A DNA stretch of 41,646 nucleotides from positions 1-41,646 of the forward strand of contig JAPKMP010000029.1 of assembly GCA_026645935.1 (NCBI GenBank), written 5' to 3'. Below the pieces are notes generated by a model. That model was given only the letters and a program-made list of their open reading frames with translations. It made no database searches and was not told the DNA's origin. How positions within the stretch are numbered: the stretch's first letter is position 1; every line of letters starts with the position of its first letter. Both the position numbers and the translations under genes were made by a program. The stretch is from Candidatus Villigracilaceae bacterium (lineage in GTDB: Bacteria; Chloroflexota; Anaerolineae; Anaerolineales; Villigracilaceae). Positions 1-7,363 of the stretch are shown one piece after another.

Positions 1-330
1 CCCTTCACGCCAGTATGACTTGACCGCATCCACCCAGTCCCTGCCGATTTCCACGGTCGATTCGACGAAGATATCCTTTTCTTCCACCATGGCGGAGATT
101 GTGACCAGTCGTCTGCGGATTCCAGGTTCGTGTGCCGCATCCCTGCCTAGACCGAGGAGTTGGACCCGGCTTTCAATGGCTTTTGCCAATCCTTTGAGTT
201 TTTGCGCAAACGCCGGGAAATCCACATCCAAATCAGGCACAAGGGCGATCAGGCGGGATGCAGGTTTGAGGTCCGGAAGGGAGGCGGGCGGTACAACGAA
301 CGCGCGCGGATGAGTGTCGATAGATTTCAT
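1..330 (-). CDS. Hypothetical protein, partial (C-terminus outside window)
   Basis: The reading frame is open from an ATG at 328-330 to the window edge, giving 110 residues. An AAGAGGTGAC Shine-Dalgarno lies directly upstream of that ATG, which decides the start. The visible part is soluble, with no signal peptide or membrane segment. Segments such as RLIALVPDLDVD (about 24-35) and the alternating strand/helix pattern after it resemble a Rossmann-like nucleotide-binding fold of the universal-stress type, but I do not recognise the family with certainty. It is separated from the KdpDE pair by a hairpin terminator, so it is probably transcribed on its own. Confidence 0.55.
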   Translation of the reverse strand, partial: MKSIDTHPRAFVVPPASLPDLKPASRLIALVPDLDVDFPAFAQKLKGLAKAIESRVQLLGLGRDAAHEPGIRRRLVTISAMVEEKDIFVESTVEIGRDWVDAVKSYWREG

Positions 331-409
331 GTCACCTCTTATGATGATCGAATCGTATCCAACTCGCATAAAGCAGTGACAAAAATTTCCGGCAATCGCG
401 TTAAGGACA

Positions 410-437
410 AATAAAAATTCCCCTTTGCAGGGGAATT
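410..437 (-). terminator. Rho-independent terminator of the kdpDE operon
   Basis: An 8-bp perfect stem, AATTCCCC (416-423) with GGGGAATT (430-437), has a 6-nt loop. Read on the minus strand it is followed by a T-rich tract at 410-415. It lies 60 bp after the kdpE stop codon and upstream of the next minus-strand gene. Confidence 0.7.
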
Positions 438-497
438 GTAAGGCGACTTATGTGATAAAGGGTTTTATATCATCGTCCTATTTCAACGTGACATTTG

Positions 498-1193
498 TCA
501 ATCATCCGCAATAAAGCGATATCCGATTCCCGGCTCGGTGAGAATGATCTGCGGATTTTCGGGATCGGTTTCGAGTTTCTTTCGAAGCTGGCGCATGTAA
601 ACACGCAGGTATTCGGTGTGGTCTGCATCGGCGGGATCCCATACATGGGCAAGGATGCTCTGGTGGGTTAGCACACGACCGTGATTTGCCGCAAGAAAGG
701 CGAGTAATTTGTATTCGGTGCCGGTGAGTTTGATCTCATCGTCGCCGCGTTTGACGATATGCCATGCAAGATCAATGGTGAGATTTCCGGACTTGACGAC
801 CTTGTTCTGTGCGCCATGTTTCGCCGCGGAATGACGCAGTGCCACGCGCACGCGCGCAAGCAGTTCCTCGATTCCGAACGGCTTTGTGAGGTAATCATCT
901 GCGCCTTTGTCGAGGGCTCTAACCTTGTCTTGTTCGCTATCCCTCACGGATAAGATGATGATCGGGCATTGTGTCCATTCCCTTAGGCGCGTGCAGACTT
1001 CGACGCCATCCATATCGGGTAATCCAAGATCGAGGATCACGATATCCGGCTCCTTCGCAGCGGCGAGAGTAAGCCCTTCCTCACCCCGGCTAGCTGTCGT
1101 GACGTTGAATCCCTTCTCTGTCAGGATGGTGCGGATCGCGCGCTGGATCTGGGGTTCATCATCGATGACAAGGATAAGCGGGGCATTGCTCAT
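498..1193 (-). CDS. kdpE: KdpE-type response regulator (OmpR family)
   Basis: A 231-residue two-domain response regulator. The receiver domain (about 6-118) has the acidic pair D11/D12, phosphoacceptor D55 in IVILDLGLPDMDG, S82, and K104 in YLTKPF. The C-terminal winged-helix DNA-binding domain (about 130-230) contains the TGTEYKLL and GIGYRF segments usual in OmpR/KdpE proteins. The GLPDMDG sequence and the partner kinase point to KdpE, which in other bacteria activates the potassium pump genes kdpFABC in response to potassium limitation or osmotic stress. The start overlaps the end of the kinase gene by 4 bp (ATGA), so the two are translationally coupled. No kdpFABC genes lie in the window, so the regulon is inferred only. 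Confidence 0.9.
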   Translation of the reverse strand: MSNAPLILVIDDEPQIQRAIRTILTEKGFNVTTASRGEEGLTLAAAKEPDIVILDLGLPDMDGVEVCTRLREWTQCPIIILSVRDSEQDKVRALDKGADDYLTKPFGIEELLARVRVALRHSAAKHGAQNKVVKSGNLTIDLAWHIVKRGDDEIKLTGTEYKLLAFLAANHGRVLTHQSILAHVWDPADADHTEYLRVYMRQLRKKLETDPENPQIILTEPGIGYRFIADD

Positions 1194-2644
1194 TCATCCT
1201 CCGGGTCGATCGGCATTTTGGGAGGCGGCATGCCTTCCCATTTCAGTGGAATGGTGAAATTGAACGCAAGCCCGTCAGTTACATTTTCCGCCCAGAGTCG
1301 CCCGCCATGCGCTTCGATGATTCCCTTGCAGATGGAAAGCCCCAGCCCCGTACCGGTCACGCGGTCTGTGGCAGTCAGTCGAAAGAACTTGTCGAATATC
1401 TTTTCGAGAAGGTCCTGAGGCACATGCGGTCCCTGGTTATGGAGGATGACATGCATTAAATCACCTTCCACAAATGCCCGGATGCGAATCACGGATTTCT
1501 CCGGCGCGTATTTCGCACTGTTGCTTAGGAGGTTGGTGAAGACTTGTTCCATCTGCACATAATCAACGGGGACAAGGGGTAAATTCTCAGGCGCATCCAC
1601 TTCGATGCGATAGCTGCCGGTCCAACGTTTCATGCGGGCGAGGACACTACCAATGATCTCGGGCAGAATATTCCATTCGCGTTTCGGTTTGAGTACGCCC
1701 GATTCGATCCGCGACATGTCAAGGAGATTGCCGACCAGGATGTTCAAATGGTCGGATTCGTCGTCGATGGCGGCGATAAGTTCGGCCCGTGCAGGCGATT
1801 CCCAACTGACTTCATTTCCTCTCAAGCTCGACGCTGCAGCTTTGATGGTCGAGAGCGGAGTCCTTAATTCATGCGAGACCGATGAGAGAATCACGGATTT
1901 CAGTCTGTCACTTTCTTCGAGGATTCGCGTCCGGGATTCCGCCTGTGCAAGGCGTGCGCGTTCGAAGGCGAGCGCTCCCTGGCTGGCAAATATCTGCAGT
2001 AACTGTTTTTCGGCGGCGGTCAGGGATGGCTTGGCTCTCCATAGTCGAATCTCACCAAGGATATCTTCAGTCAATTGGATGGGAACCGTCCATTCCGGCG
2101 GACGCGGAGGCGGATTTGTATCCGGCAGGCGGCAAATGATCGGAGGAATTCCCCGCATGTTCAACTCCACTGCTTCACTGCGCAAAACGGCCTGCGTATG
2201 GTTCGAAAGGATCTCCGCAATGGTTTTGGGATCATGCATGCCTGCGAGCGCCGTGCTGAGTTCGTATAACTGGGTTGCTTCACGTTCGCGGGCTGTGGCA
2301 GCGGCGAGGCCGGATTGCAGCCGGCCGACCAACTGGCTGATGGCTATCGCCACGATCAAAAATACGGCAAGGATCAATACATCGGCAGGTTGGTGAACTC
2401 CGAAATTGTAATAAGGCTGGATGAATAAATAATTCAACATCAGGAATTCCGCCAGCGCGCTTGTGATGCCCGCTCCAAGCCCCCAAAAGGCTGTGATCGA
2501 ACCCAACGGAATAAGGTACAGCAGGGCAACGAGGGTTGTGTTAAGCTCGTCGCGCAAGGTAAACAGGACCGCCGTGACAAGGGCGATTATGCCGAGTGCG
2601 AAAAGATGTGGCGAGGCGCGCGAGAGGATTGCCGAACGCTTCAT
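1190..2644 (-). CDS. kdpD: Short KdpD-type sensor histidine kinase
   Basis: A 484-residue membrane histidine kinase. Four membrane segments (about 14-110) form a DUF4118/KdpD-type module. A GAF-like region follows (about 125-235), then HisKA with phosphoacceptor H258 in SVSHELRTP, and a HATPase_c domain with an N box (NLLSNSAKY) and a GTGLGLSI glycine box. Classical KdpD is about 890 residues because it carries a KdpD/UspA cytoplasmic sensing region before the membrane part. That whole region is missing here and the protein begins just before membrane helix 1. It overlaps kdpE by 4 bp. A TATAAT box stands at 2659-2664, and there is no clear Shine-Dalgarno. The family assignment is firm; the stimulus is unknown. 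Confidence 0.85.
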   Translation of the reverse strand: MKRSAILSRASPHLFALGIIALVTAVLFTLRDELNTTLVALLYLIPLGSITAFWGLGAGITSALAEFLMLNYLFIQPYYNFGVHQPADVLILAVFLIVAIAISQLVGRLQSGLAAATAREREATQLYELSTALAGMHDPKTIAEILSNHTQAVLRSEAVELNMRGIPPIICRLPDTNPPPRPPEWTVPIQLTEDILGEIRLWRAKPSLTAAEKQLLQIFASQGALAFERARLAQAESRTRILEESDRLKSVILSSVSHELRTPLSTIKAAASSLRGNEVSWESPARAELIAAIDDESDHLNILVGNLLDMSRIESGVLKPKREWNILPEIIGSVLARMKRWTGSYRIEVDAPENLPLVPVDYVQMEQVFTNLLSNSAKYAPEKSVIRIRAFVEGDLMHVILHNQGPHVPQDLLEKIFDKFFRLTATDRVTGTGLGLSICKGIIEAHGGRLWAENVTDGLAFNFTIPLKWEGMPPPKMPIDPEDE

Positions 2645-2658
2645 GCTTTCTGAGATAC

Positions 2659-2664
2659 ATTATA
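2659..2664 (-). promoter_or_regulatory. -10 box of kdpDE
   Basis: A perfect TATAAT on the minus strand, 14 nt before the kdpD ATG. No convincing -35 hexamer is visible, so transcription would begin only about 8 nt before the start codon. Confidence 0.45.
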
Positions 2665-2752
2665 CCGTTGCAATAGTAAGGCCACCTGCGCGCTCGTTAC
2701 CGCCTATTCATGCAATCCCGCATTTTGATCTTCTTGGCTGTAAAGGAATTGG

Positions 2753-3700
2753 TTATTTTTGCCAGGGTAATTTTTCGAGGTCCACATTCCCGCCGCTGAG
2801 GATTACTCCAACTTTTAATCGGCTCAGGTCGATCTTGCTCTCCCATAGAACGGCAATGACAGTCGCCGCAGAGGGTTCGATGATGATTTTCGCGCGTTCC
2901 CAAATGAATCTCATCGATTCGATGATCCCTGTTTCGCTGACTGTGACGATCTGCTCGACGCGTTTCTGGATGATCGGAAATGTCAGCGTGCCCAGTGAAG
3001 TGAGCAGCCCATCGGCGATCGTTTTGGGATTTAACGATGGGACGATCTCTCCTGCTTTCATGGAGCGTAGAGCATCGTCCGCTTTTTCAGGCTCTGCGCC
3101 GATTACCCGTATACCTTTTTTAATCTCTGTCGCGGCAATTGATGTTCCACTTAATAATCCGCCCCCGCCGACCGGAGAGATGATCACATCCAGATCGGGG
3201 ATATCTTCAAGAAGTTCCAAAGCCGCTGTGCCCTGACCTGCGATCACATATTCATTGTTGTAAGGATGGACGACGCTCGCGCCCGTATCGAGCCTGATCT
3301 TCTCCATCGTGCTTTCCCTTGCTTGGAGCGTCGGCTCGCAGAATGTGATATTTCCGCCATAACCTGCGACGGCGTTTTTCTTCACCAGCGGCGCATTTTC
3401 CGGCATGACAATATATCCAGGGATGCCGCGCATCATTGCCGCCAATGCCAGTGCCTGCGCATGATTCCCGGACGAATGGGTGACTACTCCGCGCTTTGCT
3501 TCCTCGTCCGTCAGCGACCAGACTGCATTACTCGCCCCGCGAAACTTGAACGCGCCCACTTTCTGCAGGTTTTCGCACTTCATAAAGATTTGCGCGCCAA
3601 CCCGTTGATCCAGGCTTTGGCTGGTCAGGACTGGCGTCCGGTGGATATACGGCGCGATGCGTCTGGCTGCGGATTTGATATTGTCCAACGAAACTGACAT
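2753..3700 (-). CDS. PLP-dependent serine/threonine dehydratase (no ACT domain)
   Basis: A fold-type II PLP enzyme of 315 residues. The Schiff-base lysine is K52 in GAFKFRGA, the substrate-carboxylate loop is SSGNH (76-80), the phosphate-binding glycine loop is GGGGL (178-182), and the C-terminal motif SGGNVD is present. The short length and the lack of an ACT regulatory domain fit the catabolic threonine dehydratase / serine racemase / threo-3-hydroxyaspartate dehydratase group better than biosynthetic IlvA. The likely reaction is deamination of threonine or serine to an oxoacid; the exact substrate cannot be read from the sequence. GGAG lies 6 nt before the ATG. It sits 26 bp after the hydroxyacid dehydrogenase gene and is probably co-transcribed with it. 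Confidence 0.87.
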   Translation of the reverse strand: MSVSLDNIKSAARRIAPYIHRTPVLTSQSLDQRVGAQIFMKCENLQKVGAFKFRGASNAVWSLTDEEAKRGVVTHSSGNHAQALALAAMMRGIPGYIVMPENAPLVKKNAVAGYGGNITFCEPTLQARESTMEKIRLDTGASVVHPYNNEYVIAGQGTAALELLEDIPDLDVIISPVGGGGLLSGTSIAATEIKKGIRVIGAEPEKADDALRSMKAGEIVPSLNPKTIADGLLTSLGTLTFPIIQKRVEQIVTVSETGIIESMRFIWERAKIIIEPSAATVIAVLWESKIDLSRLKVGVILSGGNVDLEKLPWQK

Positions 3701-3726
3701 TAATTCTCCAATCTCTACTTTCCGCG

Positions 3727-4641
3727 CTAATATCCCTTTTCAAAATCCACTTGATATTTCAGCGCTTTACCCGCCAGATAAAGCCGGTAATTTTCAATGA
3801 AGATCTTTGCGATATCCTCCGGGAAACTTGGCGCGGAAGTGTGGAAGGTCATGATCAGGTTTTTCGCATCCCAAAATGGATGATTCGGTGGGAGCGGTTC
3901 CTGCTCGAAGACATCCAGTACCGCCCCGGCGATCCTGTTTTGATTCAATGCATCCACCAGTGCAGCTTCATCCAATGAAGTACCGCGTCCCACGTTAATG
4001 AAAATAGCGTGAGACGGCAGGGTCTTCAAAACCTCTGTGTTCACAATTTTATGAGTTTCTTTCGTGTCCGGCAGGATGCTGACAAGATAATCCAATCCTG
4101 TTGCGAATTCGGACAGTTGACCGTGATGGTAATACCTGTCCACATCCGGGGATGTTTCGCTCGACCTTGTAAATCCGCGCACATTCATCCCGAAGAACTT
4201 CGCCGCGCTTGCAACTTCCTCGCCGATGGAGCCGACGCCGAGCAAACCGATGGTTTTTCCATGCAGCGTGCCCGTGAGGGTTTTATCCCACGTTTTGCTC
4301 AATTGCGCCTGTCTTCGTGAAAAGACCTTTCTCTCATGAGCGAGTAGATAGCCAATTACATACTCAGACATCAGCCCGCCAAAAACCCCGCGCGCGTTGG
4401 TCAGGACGTAATCTTTGCGAAGCGATGGAATCAACAGCGGCTCCACGCCCGCCCACATGGACTGGACCCAGCGCAGATTGGGCAGATCATTTAAAACACC
4501 TGGGATCATGGAAGGCGCGCCAAAGATGATCTCGCAGTCTTTGGAAGGGCTGTTTTCGATGATCAGATCAGGGAGATCCGCCGACGCAAGAATTTTCCGA
4601 TAGTCTTCGGCATCCCTGCTGAGGATGAGCAGGCGGGGCAT
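3727..4641 (-). CDS. D-2-hydroxyacid dehydrogenase (NAD(P)-dependent)
   Basis: A 304-residue dehydrogenase of the D-isomer-specific 2-hydroxyacid family, closest in layout to the GhrA-like glyoxylate/hydroxypyruvate reductases. The nucleotide-binding motif GLLGVGSIG lies at 132-140. The catalytic set is R219 (NVGRGTSLDE), E248 (FEQEPLP) and H267 (FHTSAPS). The catalytic domain is split around the NAD domain as usual (about 1-100 and 270-304). It likely reduces a 2-oxoacid such as hydroxypyruvate or glyoxylate. This would fit beside a serine/threonine dehydratase, since both handle oxoacids, but the substrate is inferred. It is divergent from the 309-residue gene, with only 44 bp between them. 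Confidence 0.85.
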   Translation of the reverse strand: MPRLLILSRDAEDYRKILASADLPDLIIENSPSKDCEIIFGAPSMIPGVLNDLPNLRWVQSMWAGVEPLLIPSLRKDYVLTNARGVFGGLMSEYVIGYLLAHERKVFSRRQAQLSKTWDKTLTGTLHGKTIGLLGVGSIGEEVASAAKFFGMNVRGFTRSSETSPDVDRYYHHGQLSEFATGLDYLVSILPDTKETHKIVNTEVLKTLPSHAIFINVGRGTSLDEAALVDALNQNRIAGAVLDVFEQEPLPPNHPFWDAKNLIMTFHTSAPSFPEDIAKIFIENYRLYLAGKALKYQVDFEKGY

Positions 4642-4672
4642 GATGTTCCAATTTTACCCATATTTTTCCGGC

Positions 4673-4678
4673 TATAAT
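4673..4678 (+). promoter_or_regulatory. -10 box abutting the 4686 start codon
   Basis: TATAAT stands 7 nt before the ATG at 4686, with no Shine-Dalgarno between. Transcription would start at or next to the start codon, as expected for a leaderless mRNA. Confidence 0.5.
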
Positions 4679-4685
4679 TGCGGGC

Positions 4686-5615
4686 ATGAATCCGCAGAAT
4701 TCATCGTTCAAGGCGTTCTTGTCACATATCATCGACTATGCGGGGACCTACCCGCCCGCAAATTTACCGCTGGGAGAAGCGTTCAATAATTTTATTTTAT
4801 ATCAGTCAAGCCCGGATGCCTGGATGCTTTCACGCTTCGTCGTCCCTGCAAAACGGCTTTGTGAGTTGCAGGAATTCGGTTCAAACCTGTCCTTTACCGT
4901 CCTGGGGCGCGGCGGCAGGGACCTGGATGAATTCCTTGGAAATGTGAACCTCGATATTGACGACATCCTTTCCTTTCGTGAAGCGCGCGGATCGAGGGCA
5001 AATGTCGATACCTACGAAGCGAGTCTGCCTGCATCAACGCTGGCGGATAGATTCACCGCCAATGATGCCGTCACACGTTCCGCCGACGCGTTGAACAAAA
5101 ACGGGATCACCATCTTTTTCGAAGCGCCGTTTGGCGAAGGCTGGGATGAGCGCGCAGAAAAATTGATTCGCGCTTTGCGGAAAGTGAGGGATAAGCATGT
5201 CGGATTCAAACTCCGCACCGGAGGCGTGGTTGCGGAGGCGTTCCCTTCCCCGGCGCAGGTGGCTTGGGCGATCACAGAAGTCCGGGATTCAGGCGTCCCA
5301 ATGAAATGCACGGCAGGACTGCATCATCCGCTGCGGCATTATGACGGGAGCGTCCAAACAGAGATGCACGGTTTTCTCAATGTGTTTAGCGCCGGAATTT
5401 TGTCGATGGCAGTTGGAATACCCCCTACTCAAGTCCAGGAAATCCTTGAGGACGAAGACCCCTCGAATTTTGTTTTTGATGAAACCGGATTCGAATGGAA
5501 GGGTCTGCGCGCACCGGTATCTGAAATCGTCAGTGCCAGAGGGGTCGTGACTTCATTTGGGAGTTGCAGTTTTGACGAGCCGCGGGAAGACCTGAGAAAT
5601 CTTGGTCTTATGTGA
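4686..5615 (+). CDS. Conserved protein of unknown function next to fumarylacetoacetase
   Basis: A 309-residue soluble protein with no signal peptide or membrane segment. I do not recognise a named family. Striking segments are the N-terminal DYAGTYPPANLPL (about 17-29), KLRTGG followed by EAFPS, and KCTAGLHHPLRH, which carries two adjacent histidines and looks like an active-site loop at the end of a beta strand. The strand/helix alternation suggests a TIM-barrel-like fold. It is followed after 44 bp by fumarylacetoacetase on the same strand, which hints at a role near aromatic amino-acid breakdown. That link is inferred from position only. The start is set by the -10 box 7 nt upstream. Confidence 0.8.
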   Translation: MNPQNSSFKAFLSHIIDYAGTYPPANLPLGEAFNNFILYQSSPDAWMLSRFVVPAKRLCELQEFGSNLSFTVLGRGGRDLDEFLGNVNLDIDDILSFREARGSRANVDTYEASLPASTLADRFTANDAVTRSADALNKNGITIFFEAPFGEGWDERAEKLIRALRKVRDKHVGFKLRTGGVVAEAFPSPAQVAWAITEVRDSGVPMKCTAGLHHPLRHYDGSVQTEMHGFLNVFSAGILSMAVGIPPTQVQEILEDEDPSNFVFDETGFEWKGLRAPVSEIVSARGVVTSFGSCSFDEPREDLRNLGLM

Positions 5616-5636
5616 TCGCATCGACGCGCGGAAAAA

Positions 5637-5642
5637 TATAAT
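5637..5642 (+). promoter_or_regulatory. -10 box of fahA
   Basis: A perfect TATAAT 17 nt before the fahA ATG, downstream of the 4686 gene's stop codon. An AGGA Shine-Dalgarno (5650-5653) lies between it and the ATG. fahA may therefore have its own promoter in addition to read-through. Confidence 0.4.
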
Positions 5643-5659
5643 TAACACCAGGATGATTT

Positions 5660-6880
5660 ATGCCTTTTATCGATATCCACCCCGACACCGATTTTCCGAT
5701 TCAAAACCTGCCGTTTGGGGTTTTTTCCACGATTGCGAATCCGCGTCCGCGGGTTGGCACAAGGCTTGGCGATTTTGTCGTTGACCTCTCCCTGCTTGAC
5801 GATGAAAACCTATTCGGAAAAAGACACGGCTTCTTTGCCGACTCGTCCTTGAATCGTTTCATGGCATCGGGACGGGAGGTATGGCGGGAAATACGTCAGC
5901 GTTTGGTCAGGATTCTTGGCGAGGAGCAGGCGTCCCTTAAGAAGGAGGCGCTGATTTCCATCGATCAGGTCCAGATGCATTTTCCTGTGAATATCGGCGA
6001 TTACACCGACTTCTATGCATCCCGCGAGCACGCCACGAATGTGGGCATCATGTTTCGCGGTAAGGAAAATGCGCTCATGCCCAACTGGCTTCATCTTCCG
6101 GTTGGCTATCACGGACGCGCAAGTTCGGTGATTCTCTCCAGCACGGATGTGATTCGTCCACGCGGACAGATGAAGGGCGGTGGTTCGTCGCCGGAATTTG
6201 CTGCAACGCGCCAGTTGGATTTTGAATTGGAGGTGGGATTTTTTATCGGGACGGGCAATGAATTGGGAAAACCGATTTCGATCGATAAGGCGGATGAGCA
6301 TATTTTTGGTATGGTCCTGCTCAATGATTGGAGCGCGCGTGATATTCAGGCATGGGAATACCAACCGCTGGGGCCATTTCTAGCGAAAAATTTTGCGACG
6401 TCCATTTCCCCCTGGGTGGTGACGATGGAAGCGTTGGAACCATTTCGCGTGCGCGGACCCGAACAGGATCCCGCGCCTCCCCCTTACCTGAAAGCGGACT
6501 TTGTATCCGGATTCGATATTGCGCTCGAAGTGACTCTTCAATCCGCACGGATGGATGCTCCGCAAACCATCAGCCGCTCGAATATGAAACATTTATATTG
6601 GAGCATCGGGCAGATGCTGGCTCATCACACCATTACCGGCTGCAACATGCGTCCCGGCGATTTGTGCGGCACGGGGACCATCAGCGGACCAACGGATGAT
6701 GGTTTGGGTTCGATGCTTGAACTGACCTGGCGCGGCGAAAGACCGATCCAATTGCCGGGCGGCGAAACACGGACATTTTTACAGGATGGGGATACGGTGG
6801 CAATGAAGGGATATTGCCAGGGAAACGGTTACCGAATCGGATTTGGCGAGGTGACGGCGAAGATCCTCCCAACGCTCTAA
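5660..6880 (+). CDS. fahA: Fumarylacetoacetase
   Basis: A 406-residue fumarylacetoacetate hydrolase, near the usual 415-430. It cleaves fumarylacetoacetate to fumarate and acetoacetate, the last step of tyrosine/homogentisate degradation. An SH3-like N-terminal domain (about 1-110) precedes the catalytic domain. DYTDFYASREHATNVG (114-129) supplies D117 and catalytic H124; ELE (189-191) and D223 (LLNDWSARDIQ) complete the metal site. PVGYHGRASS (147-156) and KNFATSISPWVV are hallmark segments. The start is the ATG at 5660 with AGGA 6 nt upstream. Other homogentisate-pathway genes (hpd, hmgA) are not in the window. A hairpin terminator follows directly. Confidence 0.95.
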   Translation: MPFIDIHPDTDFPIQNLPFGVFSTIANPRPRVGTRLGDFVVDLSLLDDENLFGKRHGFFADSSLNRFMASGREVWREIRQRLVRILGEEQASLKKEALISIDQVQMHFPVNIGDYTDFYASREHATNVGIMFRGKENALMPNWLHLPVGYHGRASSVILSSTDVIRPRGQMKGGGSSPEFAATRQLDFELEVGFFIGTGNELGKPISIDKADEHIFGMVLLNDWSARDIQAWEYQPLGPFLAKNFATSISPWVVTMEALEPFRVRGPEQDPAPPPYLKADFVSGFDIALEVTLQSARMDAPQTISRSNMKHLYWSIGQMLAHHTITGCNMRPGDLCGTGTISGPTDDGLGSMLELTWRGERPIQLPGGETRTFLQDGDTVAMKGYCQGNGYRIGFGEVTAKILPTL

Positions 6881-6882
6881 TA

Positions 6883-6912
6883 AAAACCCCAGCCGTGATG
6901 GACTGGGATTTT
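6883..6912. terminator. Hairpin terminator after fahA
   Basis: CCCAG (6888-6892) pairs with CTGGG (6903-6907), extended across one mismatch by AAAA/TTTT. The stem begins 3 bp after the fahA stop codon and lies between two convergent genes, so it may serve both. Confidence 0.6.
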
Positions 6913-6936
6913 GCTTTCACCATTATTTCCTGCGAT

Positions 6937-7209
6937 CTATCTGCGTCTGCGCCCGCCGCGGATCAAATTGACCAGCCAGATCAAGACCACTGCGCCGCCT
7001 ACTGCCACGAGAAAACTGTAAAAATTGAATCCGGTCACGCCAGCCTTCCCGAAAAAATTCATGATGAAGCCGCCGATGAATGCGCCTGCGATGCCGACGA
7101 CGATGTTGGCGAGCGCACCCATCTGGCGGTCGGTCCTCATGATAAGGCTCGCGATCCAGCCTGCCAGCGCACCAAAGACAATCCAAACGATGATCGAGAA
7201 GAAGTCCAT
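6937..7209 (-). CDS. GlsB/YeaQ/YmgE-type small membrane protein
   Basis: A 90-residue integral membrane protein of the transglycosylase-associated (GlsB/YeaQ/YmgE) family. Three hydrophobic helices are visible, with glycine-rich segments such as VFGALAGWIASLIM and NIVVGIAGAFIGGFI that are typical of the family, and a basic tail ending in RGGRRRR. The start is the ATG at 7207-7209, with GGAGG 8 nt upstream; longer upstream frames have no such site. The function of the family is not established; members are often stress-induced. A TATAAT at 7241-7246 fits as its -10 box. Confidence 0.85.
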   Translation of the reverse strand: MDFFSIIVWIVFGALAGWIASLIMRTDRQMGALANIVVGIAGAFIGGFIMNFFGKAGVTGFNFYSFLVAVGGAVVLIWLVNLIRGGRRRR

Positions 7210-7240
7210 AATTCTGCCTCCGTAAAATAGGATTTTTGCG

Positions 7241-7246
7241 ATTATA
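7241..7246 (-). promoter_or_regulatory. -10 box of the GlsB-type gene
   Basis: TATAAT on the minus strand, 31 nt before the ATG, leaving room for the GGAGG ribosome-binding site. No clear -35 is seen. Confidence 0.4.
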
Positions 7247-7316
7247 CCGCCAATCGACTTTCTGATTTGAATATTCTGGAACTCGGTGGACGAGGTCAAG
7301 CATCGATACCCTTGGG

Positions 7317-7322
7317 TATAAT
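7317..7322 (+). promoter_or_regulatory. -10 box of the glycosyltransferase gene
   Basis: A perfect TATAAT 23 nt before the first ATG (7346) and 41 nt before the preferred ATG (7364) of the following gene. The -35 region is not recognisable. Confidence 0.4.
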
Positions 7323-7363
7323 TTGCCCGGCATCGAGAGAATGGAATGACAAGGAACGCGGCA

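Noticed and set aside
1632-2396. 254-residue open frame opposite the KdpD gene
   Set aside because: Composition is a mirror of the kinase codons; no domain is visible.
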